Below are positions 1-7,912 of a DNA stretch of 64,000 bases, piece after piece. This DNA is from Synechococcus sp. MW101C3. GTDB taxonomy: Bacteria; Cyanobacteriota; Cyanobacteriia; PCC-6307; Cyanobiaceae. The position numbers and the translations under genes were made by a program. Within the stretch, counting starts at the first letter, position 1; every line of letters begins with the position of its first letter. A model generated the notes under the pieces. It was not told where the DNA came from. It did no database searches and saw nothing but the letters and a program-made list of their open reading frames with translations. The stretch is from NCBI RefSeq assembly GCF_002252635.1, contig NZ_NQKX01000002.1, forward strand, positions 124,001 to 188,000, given 5' to 3'.

Positions 1-46
1 GGGGGGTGAGACTGCCCCAGGCCATACCGGCGGCCACGGCATCGCG

Positions 47-310
47 CTAGGGGTCAGGCTTCCGCAACCGCCTGGCGCCCAGCACCGCCAGGGCCACGAG
101 GGAGAAAGCGGCCAGCCACAGCAACAGCAGCACCGCGAGGGAGGCGAGACAGTCGAGTGGGGTCTTGATGGCGCAGTAGAGCAGGCCCCAGAGCGTGAGC
201 GGCAGCAACACCACCAGGGAGGCCAGCGCACCGGCCAGTGCCACCACGAACAGCAGGACGCGCAGCAGCCGGCGGAGCTTGGCGCGACGATGGCGTGGGT
301 TGCTGGTCAT
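47..310 (-). CDS. Small two-helix membrane protein, unknown
   Basis: A protein of about 87 residues, rich in Ala and Leu, with a basic N-terminus (Arg/Lys cluster) followed by two hydrophobic stretches of about 20-25 residues separated by a short Cys-containing loop, then a basic tail. This predicts a two-pass inner-membrane protein with both ends in the cytoplasm. I start at the ATG giving MTSNPRHRRAK; a start six codons earlier is possible. No family was recognised and the function is unknown. It stands alone, divergent from the small secreted protein to its right. It could be a chance frame in GC-rich DNA, but the basic-hydrophobic pattern argues for a real gene. Confidence 0.5.
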   Translation of the reverse strand: MTSNPRHRRAKLRRLLRVLLFVVALAGALASLVVLLPLTLWGLLYCAIKTPLDCLASLAVLLLLWLAAFSLVALAVLGARRLRKPDP

Positions 311-332
311 CGCCCCGGCGCAACCCAAGCGG

Positions 333-368
333 CGGTAGCCACCTGTGCGGCGATAGCCACCCGTGCGG
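333..368. repeat. Two tandem copies of an 18-bp unit
   Basis: Two adjacent 18-base units (333-350 and 351-368) differ at only two positions; both contain the core GTAGCCACC or ATAGCCACC followed by GTGCGG. They lie between the small membrane gene and the small secreted gene. The role is unknown; a simple local duplication is the plainest reading. Confidence 0.5.
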
Positions 369-520
369 TGGGGATCGCCTGGAGGGGGAGGGTCATGGCG
401 AGCAAAGCAACGGAGGTGCGGCGGGCACGGCCCATCCCTGCGGCGATGGTGCGGTTGTTGGTTGTGCTGGCTGCCGCCAGGCCATCAGACTCCTGGATGA
501 TGCCCTTGGATCCTCGCGCC

Positions 521-796
521 ATGAAGACGTCACGCTGCGCTCTGGCCGCCAGGCTCCTGGCCCTGCCGCTGCTCACACTGCCGCTGCTGATCCCCGCAGC
601 GGCGGTGGCACAGAAGCGGATCCCCAAGCTTCCGGGCTACGACCAGTGCCCGCTGGGGTATGTGAATGACCTGAAGCAGCACTGCAATTCACCCATCTAT
701 TACGAAGTGAGGCCCACTTACGGCAAGCCCTGCGAATCGGGCTGGATGAACATCGGCGCCGGTTACTGCAAGAAGAAAACTCTGGGCATTTTCTGA
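521..796 (+). CDS. Small secreted cysteine-containing protein
   Basis: The start is placed at an internal ATG because it gives a classic signal peptide: MKTSRCAL, a long hydrophobic core, then AAAVAQ as a likely signal peptidase I site near residue 28. The mature part is about 60 residues with Cys in the motifs DQCPLGY, HCNSP, PCESGW and GYCKK, a spacing that suggests two disulfides in the periplasm. The tail is basic. The frame stays open further upstream, but that extension has no protein-like character. No family was recognised. It is convergent with dcd, whose stop lies about 80 bp away. Confidence 0.6.
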   Translation: MKTSRCALAARLLALPLLTLPLLIPAAAVAQKRIPKLPGYDQCPLGYVNDLKQHCNSPIYYEVRPTYGKPCESGWMNIGAGYCKKKTLGIF

Positions 797-879
797 CTGT
801 TGCTGCCGCAGCCCCCAGTCGCGCAGATCAGAGGCAGAGCCTGCAGCACCCCCGTACCGCACCAGGAACGACGTGGCTC

Positions 880-1404
880 TCAGAAGGAGTCCTCCGTCTG
901 GCCAGCGAAGCCGCCGGCATAGATCTCGCTCCCCTCCAGCTTCTGGAACACGAACTGGCAGACCGCGGTGCCGGGAATCACGGCCAGGGGAGCGGGGCCG
1001 AAGTTGCTCATCTCCAGCACCTGCTGGCTGTCGATCCCCGGCCCCATGAAGGGGGCGCTGATGTGAACCATCAGGCCCAGCCGCGCAAAACGGCTGCGAC
1101 CCTCCAGCCAGCCGCACAGCCCTGGCCCTAGGCGTAGCCGCTCCTGGGTGATGCCCAGCACCGTTTCGCCCGGCATGATCAGGATGTGCTCGTTCTGGGG
1201 CACCTTGATCTTCTCGGTGAGCTGCCGGTAGTCGGTGTGCTCGCGCACCTCGATCACCTCGTGCACCTTGCGGAACACGCGAAAGGTGCCGGCGAGGGTG
1301 AGGTCGAGAGAGGCGGGGCCCAGCCGCTCGGGAACGAACGGCGTGACTCCGATCGCGCCCGCTTCGATCGCCTGCAGGATCGCCTCTCTGCCGAGAACGG
1401 CCAT
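880..1404 (-). CDS. dcd: dCTP deaminase
   Basis: A 174-residue dCTP deaminase of the dUTPase superfamily. It converts dCTP to dUTP and ammonia in the cytosol and so feeds dTMP synthesis. Visible family motifs are the N-terminal PASLDLTL, the RSRFARLGL substrate loop, the MSNFGPAPLAVIPG strand with the usual hydrophobic core, and a C-terminal QFVFQKLEG. The ATG at 1404 gives MAVLGREAIL, the normal beginning of the family; the longer open frame upstream overlaps the neighbouring gene's end and is not protein-like. Length is a little below the E. coli enzyme (about 193 residues). It follows the membrane protein gene by about 35 bp on the same strand. A bifunctional deaminase/dUTPase cannot be excluded. 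Confidence 0.88.
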   Translation of the reverse strand: MAVLGREAILQAIEAGAIGVTPFVPERLGPASLDLTLAGTFRVFRKVHEVIEVREHTDYRQLTEKIKVPQNEHILIMPGETVLGITQERLRLGPGLCGWLEGRSRFARLGLMVHISAPFMGPGIDSQQVLEMSNFGPAPLAVIPGTAVCQFVFQKLEGSEIYAGGFAGQTEDSF

Positions 1405-1438
1405 GTTTTTCGCTGGGCACAGGCGAGGGTGGATTGTC

Positions 1439-2755
1439 TCAGGCGGTCGGCCGGGGCCCACCGGCCAGGTCGTCGATGGTCTGCTCCAGCAGATCGCGGC
1501 CGCTGTCGTACACGACGCGCGGCGCCGGCCGGCCAGCCTCGGTGGCGCGCAGTCGGCAGGCGGCGGCACGGCGGCGCTTCAGCTGGGAATCGGCGTGGCG
1601 GGCCGCCTGGGCCCAGGCCTGACGGCGGAAATTGCGGGCGGCGATGGCGCGGTTGCGCCAGTGCTGCAGCGGCAGGTGGGCCAGGGGCAGGAGCAGCAGC
1701 AACAGGGCGTAGCCGATGGCGAATCGGGCCAGCCAGGCCACGGGCGGCAGCCAGGCGGGGGTGATCGCCAGCAGCCACGGCGAGAGCACCAGCAGGCCCC
1801 CCACGGCGACGCCATAGGCGACCCGTTGCCCGCGTCCGGCCCGACTGAAGCGAAAGGCCCGCTCACGCAGGGGCGGCACCGGTCCATCAGCGCGGGCCGC
1901 TCTGGCCGGCAGGGAGGGGAAGCCATAGATCAGATCCCCGTCCTCACTCACCTCGGGGCGGCCGTCGAAGCGCAGCAGCACCGGCAGCATGGCGGCATCG
2001 GCGAGGTCACGGCGGCGGTCGGGATCGGAGGGGCAGTCGGGCAGATCGAGCAGCGGGGCGAGGTCCTCGGCGATCACCACGCCACCGCGCTTGCGCAGGA
2101 AGGCGCCGATGCGGCGCCAGCGCTGCGGTTCGAAGCGGGCATTGGGGTCGCCATCGCCGAACAGGATCGAGAACACGGCGCTGAGGAAGCCTAGGGCGGC
2201 CGGATCGGCGCCCTCGCCGGGCAGGTCCCAGAGCAGGCTCCACAGCTGCTGCGGCGTGACGGAGGCGGAGCCCTCACGCGCCGGGGCCCGGATACCGGAG
2301 GCGAGCAGATCCAGGATCGAGAGGGGCACGTGGGCCAGCCCCTGCAGCAACGCCAGGCCGGCATCGTCGCCGTCGTCGCTGGTGAACAACCGCACGATCA
2401 GCAGCACCGACAGGATCAGCACCACCAGGGTGGTGACCAGCAGCAGCACTAGGCCGAAACTGAGCCGGATCAGGCGGGCGGCGAGGCGCAGGGCCGCCTG
2501 CAGCCGGGCCTGCAGGCGCCGGCGGCCGCTGAGGGCCAACAGCCGCATCCGCAGCGCGGGGGGGAAGACGAACAGCAAGGTGCCGTCCTCGGCCACCTGC
2601 AGGCGACCGGACACTTCGGCCACTAGGGCCAGCAGCCCCGGCTCGACTTCCTGCAGGGACAGCCCGGTGCCTGCGGCCACCTCGCCGACGCTGCAGCGGC
2701 GCCCGCGGTTGCCGATCCAGTCGAGCAGGGAGGCCTCAACCGGCATGCAGCCCAT
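1439..2755 (-). CDS. Winged-helix-like N-terminus, membrane protein, cyanobacterial paralogue family
   Basis: A protein of 438 residues. Residues about 1-70 look like a winged-helix domain (SVGEVAAGTGLSLQEVEPGL followed by a strand-like LLFVFPP). Then comes a hydrophobic segment near 95-120, a soluble middle part with FGDGDPN and RRIGAFLRKRGGVVIAEDL, a DAAMLPVLLRFDGRPEVSEDG strand repeat, and two more hydrophobic segments near the C-terminus. A clear paralogue lies at 31,124-32,404 with the same block order and nearly identical FGDGDPN, GAVIAEDLAPLLDLP and LLRFDGRPEVSE blocks. Its start overlaps the end of the acyl-CoA ligase gene by about 20 bp, implying co-transcription. The function is not known to me; the layout suggests membrane-bound sensing or regulation. 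Confidence 0.75.
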   Translation of the reverse strand: MGCMPVEASLLDWIGNRGRRCSVGEVAAGTGLSLQEVEPGLLALVAEVSGRLQVAEDGTLLFVFPPALRMRLLALSGRRRLQARLQAALRLAARLIRLSFGLVLLLVTTLVVLILSVLLIVRLFTSDDGDDAGLALLQGLAHVPLSILDLLASGIRAPAREGSASVTPQQLWSLLWDLPGEGADPAALGFLSAVFSILFGDGDPNARFEPQRWRRIGAFLRKRGGVVIAEDLAPLLDLPDCPSDPDRRRDLADAAMLPVLLRFDGRPEVSEDGDLIYGFPSLPARAARADGPVPPLRERAFRFSRAGRGQRVAYGVAVGGLLVLSPWLLAITPAWLPPVAWLARFAIGYALLLLLLPLAHLPLQHWRNRAIAARNFRRQAWAQAARHADSQLKRRRAAACRLRATEAGRPAPRVVYDSGRDLLEQTIDDLAGGPRPTA

Positions 2756-4286
2756 CCACCGCCAGCTGCCGCAGGGCCAGCCGGTCGGTCTTGCCCACGG
2801 GGGTGAGCGGCAGTTCAGGCAGCACGCGGATCTCCTCCGGTGCCTTGTAGCCGACGCGGGCCCGGGCGAAGGCGATCAGTTCGGCTTCGCTGGGGGCGGG
2901 CTGATCGGGGCGGAGGGTGACGTAGGCCCGCACGTTCTCGCCATGGACCGGGTCCTGGATGCCGATCACCCCCACCAGATCCACGGCCGGATGCTCAGAG
3001 AGCGCCTCCTCCACCTCCTGGGGGCAGATGTTGGAGCTGTCGTGGACGATGATCTGCTTGCGGCGGCCGCAGAACCAGAAGGAGCCGTCGGCATCGACCC
3101 GCATTTCATCGCCGGTGTCCAGCCAGCCCTTCTGGATGGTGTCGGCGGTGGCCTGGGGGTTGTCCCAATAGCCCAGCATCCGGGAGGGCGCCTGGATCCA
3201 GAGGCGTCCCTGCTCGCCCGGGGCCACCTCGTTGCCGTCCTCGTGGCGCAGGCTGGCGCTGAACCCCGGGCAGAGCCGGCCGACGGAGCCGATCCGGTTC
3301 TGGCCCGACGGGGGCGCCAGGGTGGCGTAGCCGATCTCACTCATGCCGAAGCATTCGTCGATCCCGAAGCCGGCGGCGCTGCGGAACTCCTCCTGCAGCT
3401 GGTGGGGCACCTTGTCGCCGCCGCTGATGCAGAGGCGCACCGAAGCCAGATCCGTCGGCAGCAACCGGTCATCCCGCAGCAGCTCGAACAGGGCGGCGGG
3501 CAGCATCAGCAGCACCGACGGCCGATGGCGCCGCAGCAGGGTTTCCACGGTGGGCGCATCGATGCGGCTGGCGATCGCCGCGGAGGCGCCGCCGGCCAGG
3601 GCGGCCAACACGAGGGCGGAGGAGGCGATGTGGGCCAGGGAGCTGCCGGCCAGCACCTCCTCGCCGGCCCGCAGTTCGATGGCCTGGATCAGGGAGGTGA
3701 GCACGGCGGCGAAGCTGGCCCGGCTGTGGGTCACGCCCTTGGGCCGGCCGGTGCTGCCGGAGGTGAAGTAGATGAAGCAGGGCTCGTCGTCGGCCAGGGG
3801 GGACCAGGGCAGGGCCTCGCCGCCGGCGGGGGCCGCTACCAGCAGCTCGTCGAACCCGGTGGGATCGTCGATGCGGTGGCAGCCAAGGGGCAGCTGGCCC
3901 GCCACGGCGCTGGCCTGCAAATCGGCCAGCCGTTCGCCGTGGAACACCAGGGCTGCGGCGCCGCTCACCGTCAGCGCATGGTCGATCTCCGGGGACACAT
4001 AGCGGTAGTTGAGCGGGGTGAGCACCAGGCCGCTGCGCAGGCCGGCCAGGTAGTGGACGACCAGCTCCACCCGGTTGGGAATCAGGGAGGCGAGCCGGTC
4101 GCCCCGCCGCAGACCCAGCCGCTGATAGGCCCTGGCCAGCTGCTCCGCCTGCCGGTCGAGCTCGGCCCAGCCGATGCTGTGTTCGAGGTCCTGGAGCGCC
4201 GGTGCCGCCGGGTCGCGCCCCAGGCCGGCCGCCAGGAGGCGGTTCAGGTCGATGGATGGGGCCAGGGGCGGGCCGTGGTGGGGCAT
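2736..4286 (-). CDS. AMP-dependent acyl-CoA synthetase/ligase
   Basis: About 516 residues of the ANL adenylating family, which activates a carboxylic acid with ATP to an acyl-AMP and then a CoA thioester. Seen in order: phosphate loop YFTSGSTGRPKGVTHS (near residue 175), the substrate-pocket region, the aromatic motif FGMSEIGYATL, GYWDNPQATADT with TGDE, hinge GRRKQIIVHDSSNICPQEVE, and the C-terminal catalytic Lys in LTPVGKTDRLAL. Length is normal. I start at MPHHGPPLAPS; seven codons more are possible. The substrate cannot be read from sequence; a medium or long fatty acid or an aromatic acid would both fit. It overlaps the following membrane-protein gene. Confidence 0.85.
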   Translation of the reverse strand: MPHHGPPLAPSIDLNRLLAAGLGRDPAAPALQDLEHSIGWAELDRQAEQLARAYQRLGLRRGDRLASLIPNRVELVVHYLAGLRSGLVLTPLNYRYVSPEIDHALTVSGAAALVFHGERLADLQASAVAGQLPLGCHRIDDPTGFDELLVAAPAGGEALPWSPLADDEPCFIYFTSGSTGRPKGVTHSRASFAAVLTSLIQAIELRAGEEVLAGSSLAHIASSALVLAALAGGASAAIASRIDAPTVETLLRRHRPSVLLMLPAALFELLRDDRLLPTDLASVRLCISGGDKVPHQLQEEFRSAAGFGIDECFGMSEIGYATLAPPSGQNRIGSVGRLCPGFSASLRHEDGNEVAPGEQGRLWIQAPSRMLGYWDNPQATADTIQKGWLDTGDEMRVDADGSFWFCGRRKQIIVHDSSNICPQEVEEALSEHPAVDLVGVIGIQDPVHGENVRAYVTLRPDQPAPSEAELIAFARARVGYKAPEEIRVLPELPLTPVGKTDRLALRQLAVDGLHAG

Positions 4287-4435
4287 GGAATGCCGCAGCC
4301 CGCCCACTCTGGCAGCGGTTTGGGGTCGCGCAGGAGCCGTTGCGGCAGCGCGTCCCGATCAGCGCCTGGGCAGGATCAGCCACCCCAGCCAGCACCGCCT
4401 CACACGCCGGTTGGAACCCATGGACCTCCAGCCGC

Positions 4436-5122
4436 TCAGGAGTGCACGAGGCAGAGCGCCAGGGGCAGGGCCAGCAACGCCACCGCCACGGCCGCCAAAG
4501 CCATGGCCACGGAGGCGATCGCGCCGGTGAGTTCTCCCTCGCGGAACGCCTGGGCCACTCCCTGGCCGCTGGAGATGGTCCCCAGCGCCAGCCCCCGACC
4601 CAGGGGGCTGCGTATCCCGAGGTGGGTGAGCAAGGACGGACCGACGATCGTGCCGAGCAGCGCCGATGCCACGACAATGCCCGCCACCACGGGAGCGTCG
4701 GCACCCACCTGGTGGGCCAGGGCGATGGCGACCGGGGCCGTGGCGCTCTTCAGGCCCAGGGCGGCCTGGAGTGGGACGTCCAGCCCCAGCAGTCGCGCCA
4801 GGGTCACGGCTGTGACCATGGCCACCAGGGTGCCGCCCACCACGGCCGCCGCCACCCTGACGCCATGATCCAGAAGAACCTGGCGATGGCGATGCAGCGG
4901 CACGGCCAGCGATACGGTGGCGGGCCCGAGCCACCAGGTGATGGCGTCGCTCGCGCCGCGGTAGCCGTCCAGCCCGCTGCCGGCCAACATGATCGCCACC
5001 ATCACCATGGGGGTGCTCAGCAGCACCGGCACCGTGAGGGGCGAGGGATAGCGGCGGTTGATCCAGCGGCTCAGCGCATAGGCCAGCACCGTGAGCGCCA
5101 GGCCCAGGAGGGTGAGGGTCAT
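4436..5122 (-). CDS. lrgB: LrgB/CidB-family membrane protein
   Basis: A 228-residue polytopic membrane protein of the LrgB family. Seen: several hydrophobic helices, the conserved LGPATVSLAVPLHRHRQ block, LGLKSATAPVAIAL, and the late GTISSGQGVAQAFREGE motif typical of LrgB. The ATG at 5122 overlaps the stop of lrgA in an ATGA, so translation is probably coupled. LrgA/LrgB pairs are linked to holin-like control of murein hydrolases in Firmicutes; the plant homologue PLGG1 exports glycolate and glycerate. In a cyanobacterium a photorespiratory-metabolite or pyruvate transport role is a reasonable inference. The longer frame upstream is only the shadow of lrgA. Confidence 0.88.
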   Translation of the reverse strand: MTLTLLGLALTVLAYALSRWINRRYPSPLTVPVLLSTPMVMVAIMLAGSGLDGYRGASDAITWWLGPATVSLAVPLHRHRQVLLDHGVRVAAAVVGGTLVAMVTAVTLARLLGLDVPLQAALGLKSATAPVAIALAHQVGADAPVVAGIVVASALLGTIVGPSLLTHLGIRSPLGRGLALGTISSGQGVAQAFREGELTGAIASVAMALAAVAVALLALPLALCLVHS

Positions 5123-5535
5123 GGCGCGGGCGCCGGCGGCCGTTCCCCGAGACCGGGCCGGGCGCCAATCCAACCCGCCGCTGCGATTCCCGCCGCCGTG
5201 CTCACCAGGATCACCAGCAGAAGCATCAACCCGTGCTGGCGCAGCAGGCTGCCGTAGGCCATCAGCCCCACCGCGATCGGCACAAAGAAGAAGGCGAGGT
5301 GACGCTGAAACAGAGCCGCCGCCTGCCCCAGCCACGACTCCCGCACCAGCCCCGTGAGCAGCAGCAGGCCCAGCAGCAGCATGCCGACGAGATTGGAGGG
5401 AAGCGGCAGCGGCAGATGGGGCGTCAGCACAATCGCCACCCGGTCGATGGCGATCAGGCCCGCGAACTGGAGGGCGAGCACGGTGATGGGGCGGAGGACC
5501 GGGCTCCGTGATGGGCCGCCCTGGGGAGCGCTCAC
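5119..5535 (-). CDS. lrgA: LrgA/CidA-family holin-like protein
   Basis: A 138-residue protein with four hydrophobic helices and the LPLPLPSNLVGMLLLGLLLL block typical of LrgA/CidA, then FFFVPIAVGLMAYG. The start is taken as GTG at 5535 because it overlaps the stop of the upstream cupin gene in a GTGA, the same coupling style as lrgA-lrgB (ATGA). An upstream in-frame start would run into the cupin gene. It is the partner of LrgB in the inner membrane. Cupin, LrgA and LrgB therefore form a compact operon with two 4-bp overlaps. Confidence 0.85.
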   Translation of the reverse strand: MSAPQGGPSRSPVLRPITVLALQFAGLIAIDRVAIVLTPHLPLPLPSNLVGMLLLGLLLLTGLVRESWLGQAAALFQRHLAFFFVPIAVGLMAYGSLLRQHGLMLLLVILVSTAAGIAAAGWIGARPGLGERPPAPAP

Positions 5536-6026
5536 AGCACCAGCACGGGAGGCCGTCCGAATCCCTGCTCCTCGCACAGCTTCAGGTAGGTGTCGAGGCG
5601 CGCCTTGCCGAAGACGATGCTGGCGATGGATCCCTCGGCGTCGATGTTGAGATTGGCGCCATGGATGTGCCAGCGCACGTGGGTGTTGTCCTCAAGGATC
5701 TTGAGGGTGTGCACCGATGAAGCGGGTTCGAATAGAAAGGAGCCGGCGCGGTTGACGAAATCCGATTCCAGGTACTTCCAGGAACCGGAAAAGGTATGGC
5801 CCCACACACTGCCGGTGTGCATATGCATCGGGCTTTCGAAATCTTTCATGAAGATGTTCTCGGTGACCCACACGTTCTCGGTGGGAAACACCTGGAGCAC
5901 CCGCAGCAGATTGCCGGCACCAATGTCAACGAAAGGCAGATCGTCGGCGCCGAGATGCACCGCCGAAGGAGCCTGCTCCATCCACTCCCTGTGAATGGGG
6001 TGATCACCATCAACTCCGATCAACAT
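5532..6026 (-). CDS. Cupin protein, 2,4'-dihydroxyacetophenone-dioxygenase-like
   Basis: A 164-residue single cupin. The first cupin motif is visible in SPMHMHTGSVWGHTFSGSW and the second in FEPASSVHTLKI, giving His residues suited to bind one metal (iron or manganese). The order resembles the 2,4'-dihydroxyacetophenone dioxygenase/ChrR-like cupin family, which cleaves aromatic ketones. The start at ATG 6026 (MLIGVDGDHPIHREWM) is chosen because upstream residues come from dispersed repeat DNA. It is the first gene of the cupin-lrgA-lrgB operon, which hints at small organic acid metabolism; that link is inference. Confidence 0.75.
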   Translation of the reverse strand: MLIGVDGDHPIHREWMEQAPSAVHLGADDLPFVDIGAGNLLRVLQVFPTENVWVTENIFMKDFESPMHMHTGSVWGHTFSGSWKYLESDFVNRAGSFLFEPASSVHTLKILEDNTHVRWHIHGANLNIDAEGSIASIVFGKARLDTYLKLCEEQGFGRPPVLVL

Positions 6027-6111
6027 GGTTCCACTTGGTCTTGCCGGTGTGCCCCCATTCTCTTCCAGCCCTTGGCGCGGAGAAAGGCGCAGGTCTGCGA
6101 CCGTCGCCAAA

Positions 6112-6213
6112 CGCCAACACCAGCAGGGATCCCAGCAAGGGCACTGGCGCGACGTGCCGCCCACAACCAGACCTGGCCCGGCCGCCCGGCAGCCGCCAGC
6201 AAAGCTCCATGCC
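6112..6213. repeat. Dispersed repeat B, copy 1
   Basis: About 100 bp with the core GGGATCCCAGCAAGGGC, then CCGCCCACAACCAGACCTGG and CGGCAGCCGCC. Two related copies occur at 9,950-10,085 and 10,655-10,800. This copy lies just 3' of the DUF433/DUF5615 module and upstream of the cupin operon. Read on the minus strand, all three copies keep an open frame with a shared GQVW(F/L)WAARR/Q core followed by IP(S/A)GVGV. Confidence 0.7.
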
Positions 6214-6318
6214 CTCGCCCCCCTCCGCCACCTACCAGCGCCTACGGCACACCATCGCCGAGCGGAAGCGCATGAGCCAGGTGGTCAAGCGGTTCATCGG
6301 CGCCGAGTTCACTGACGT

Positions 6319-6538
6319 TCAATGCCTCACAACCAATGCCTTCCGGCTCAACTCGATGAGGACATGGGTTTCAGACTGCCGGTTCAGCTCCGGCAGAACA
6401 CGAAGCAGCAGGGCGCTGAGATCCTGGTTGCCGATGTTGCCTGTAGCCACAATCAGAAGCCTGGCGGGAGTGCCGCGCAAGAGATGACTGCGGCCGAACG
6501 AGAGATCGAGGGAGCTGGGCATCCAGCCGGGTCCTCAT
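6319..6538 (-). pseudogene. DUF5615 (PIN-like) toxin, internally deleted and frameshifted
   Basis: The natural start is the ATG at 6538, which overlaps the DUF433 stop in an ATGA and reads MRTRLDAQLPRSL, the usual DUF5615 opening that carries the first acidic residue. That frame is soon lost. The rest of the family is found in another frame (shift of +1) from about 6,500 to 6,319, with SHLLRGTPARLLIVATGNIG and a C-terminal tail ending near THVLIEL. About 45 codons of the middle, including the remaining acidic residues expected in a PIN-like nuclease, are missing. The toxin should be inactive. It lies directly downstream of its DUF433 partner. Confidence 0.8.
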
Positions 6539-6768
6539 GCAGAGAGGAGATCAACCCGCTGAATACGAGAAAGCTGGGTTGCGTACTCAAGCACTGCGGT
6601 GATGTCTTCAGCCTCGAGATCTGGATAATCGATAAGAATGTCAGCCGCACTCATCCCTGCTGGTAACAGTTCGAGCACCATCTCCACGGGATAACGCAAG
6701 CCGCGGATGGTTGGCTTTCCATGGCAGAACTCAGGGTTGAGGGTGATGCGCCCAAGCTGGTCTGTCAT
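6535..6768 (-). CDS. DUF433 antitoxin
   Basis: A 77-residue DUF433 protein. Visible family features are GRITLNPEFCHGKPTIRGLR near the start and the helix-turn-helix-like segment VLELLPAGMSAADILIDYPD followed by DITAVLEYA. DUF433 proteins are the usual antitoxin partners of DUF5615 PIN-like toxins and are thought to bind both toxin and DNA. It is coupled by ATGA to the broken toxin gene, so the antitoxin is intact and the toxin is dead. The start at 6768 gives MTDQLGRIT; earlier in-frame codons run into repeat A. Confidence 0.85.
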   Translation of the reverse strand: MTDQLGRITLNPEFCHGKPTIRGLRYPVEMVLELLPAGMSAADILIDYPDLEAEDITAVLEYATQLSRIQRVDLLSA

Positions 6769-6865
6769 GACGATTTCCTGGCTTCCCCAGCCTAAGGGGG
6801 ACAGCAGATCACGACCGTGAGCTGGTTGTGGCGCTGGCATGGGGATCGTTTGGGCCTCTCCCTCA

Positions 6866-6906
6866 CCAGTGCCACCCCCCGTCTCACACCCGCCAGGATG
6901 CCCCCA
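6866..6906. repeat. Dispersed repeat A, copy 1
   Basis: About 40 bp, core AGTGCCACCCCC followed by GTCTCACACCCGCCAGGATG and CCCCCA. Other copies are at 7,827-7,850 (shorter) and 11,652-11,694. This copy fills the gap between the GNAT toxin stop and the DUF433 start. Confidence 0.7.
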
Positions 6907-6910
6907 TTGC

Positions 6911-7411
6911 TCACTGGAGGATCTTCCTCGCGTCCTTGAGGAGCAGAAGCAGTTGCTGCTGGCGCAGCGGCGATGCAGTGAATCCAAACCGGATGTAGAA
7001 GCGTGCAGCGTCTTCGTCGATGGGATGGGTCAGGATCGCCCGGATTCCGGCCTGCTCAGCGATCACCAGCGTCCGACGGATCGCGTCCTGAAGCATCCCG
7101 ACTCCGAGGCCACGTCCATGGTTCTCCCGTGACACGGCGAGCCTGGCCAGGATGACCACGGGCAAGGGGAATCGCCCCATGCCCTGACGGATGCGCTCTG
7201 GCGCCTCCACCGTGTCGACCTGGCCCACGGTGAGGCTGAAATAGGCGGCGCCACGGTTCTCCTCGTCGGCGACGACGAACGTTCGGGCCGAGCCACTGGT
7301 CTGAGCCTGGCGAGCGTGGTGCTGCAGCCAGTGATTCAGTGTGGGCTTACCGCAGTCAAAGCCTTCCAGCCGGTGATGGACGGCCAGCGGCTCCGGCGGC
7401 CGCCAGGTCAC
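6911..7411 (-). CDS. GNAT acetyltransferase toxin (TacT-like)
   Basis: A 166-residue GNAT-fold protein of the TacT/AtaT class. These toxins acetylate the amino group of charged tRNAs and stop translation. Seen: the N-terminal FDCGKPTLNHWLQHHARQAQ segment, acetyl-CoA loop in ENHGRGLGVGMLQDA, and the catalytic-Tyr region DAARFYIRFGFTASP. It overlaps the DUF1778 antitoxin by an ATGA (7408-7411), the classic antitoxin-first arrangement. All parts of the fold are present and uninterrupted, so this module may be functional, unlike several neighbours. Confidence 0.88.
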   Translation of the reverse strand: MTWRPPEPLAVHHRLEGFDCGKPTLNHWLQHHARQAQTSGSARTFVVADEENRGAAYFSLTVGQVDTVEAPERIRQGMGRFPLPVVILARLAVSRENHGRGLGVGMLQDAIRRTLVIAEQAGIRAILTHPIDEDAARFYIRFGFTASPLRQQQLLLLLKDARKILQ

Positions 7412-7701
7412 TGGGCGTCCCAGGGTGCCTGCCTGGCGAACAGGTCATGCAGACCCTCGTTGGTCTGTTCGGGGCGGTCCAGTAGATCGATCAGGGCCTG
7501 GGCCTGGGAGCCCGAGACCATGAACAGGCGCTGATCAAGGAGCGTCTGCTCGGCAGCGAGACAGGCACTGTCGAGGATGAAGTCGGTGAGCGACTTGTGG
7601 GTCACCTCAGCGGCACGGCGCAACACGGCTTCCTGTTCCGGCGTGGCGCGCAGGCCGAGCCGGGCTGAGCGCGCAGGAGGCGAAGCTCCGATGGCAGCCA
7701 T
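7408..7701 (-). CDS. DUF1778 antitoxin (TacA-like)
   Basis: A 97-residue ribbon-helix-helix type DUF1778 protein. Seen: ARLGLRATPEQEAVLRRAA, then EVTHKSLTDFILDSACLAAE typical of the family, and a C-terminal toxin-binding part with LDRPEQTNEGLHDLF. The ATG at 7701 gives MAAIGASPPAR and is preceded on its strand by a purine-rich AAGGTGGAG at good distance. It is partner and likely autorepressor of the GNAT toxin downstream, coupled by a 4-bp overlap. Confidence 0.88.
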   Translation of the reverse strand: MAAIGASPPARSARLGLRATPEQEAVLRRAAEVTHKSLTDFILDSACLAAEQTLLDQRLFMVSGSQAQALIDLLDRPEQTNEGLHDLFARQAPWDAQ

Positions 7702-7826
7702 GGCGAACCGTCTCCACCTTGAGTAGCTGGACAACGTTAGTACAAACGACGCACGCAAGGGCGTCCCGCAAGGCTTGGCCCAGGGCATGACGGAGGGCAT
7801 GGCATCGCGACAGGGCTTCCGCTCCA

Positions 7827-7850
7827 CAAGTGCCACCCCCGTCTCACCCC
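7827..7850. repeat. Dispersed repeat A, copy 2 (short)
   Basis: It shares CAAGTGCCACCCCC followed by GTCTCACCCC with copies 1 and 3 and then diverges. It lies in the 210-bp gap between the VapC stop and the DUF1778 start; nothing else was seen in that gap. Confidence 0.6.
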
Positions 7851-7912
7851 AGCGGAACTGCTCCATGCCCCTGGTGTTGCCCCAGCGGCAGTGGCTCAGG
7901 GCCTGCTCAGGA

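Noticed and set aside
290-520. N-terminal extension of the small secreted protein
   Set aside because: It contains the 18-bp tandem repeat, lacks protein-like pattern and would destroy the signal peptide.
1989-4868. A 959-codon open frame on the plus strand
   Set aside because: It lies antisense to the acyl-CoA ligase and neighbouring genes, has low-complexity composition and no domain; it is a GC-rich shadow.
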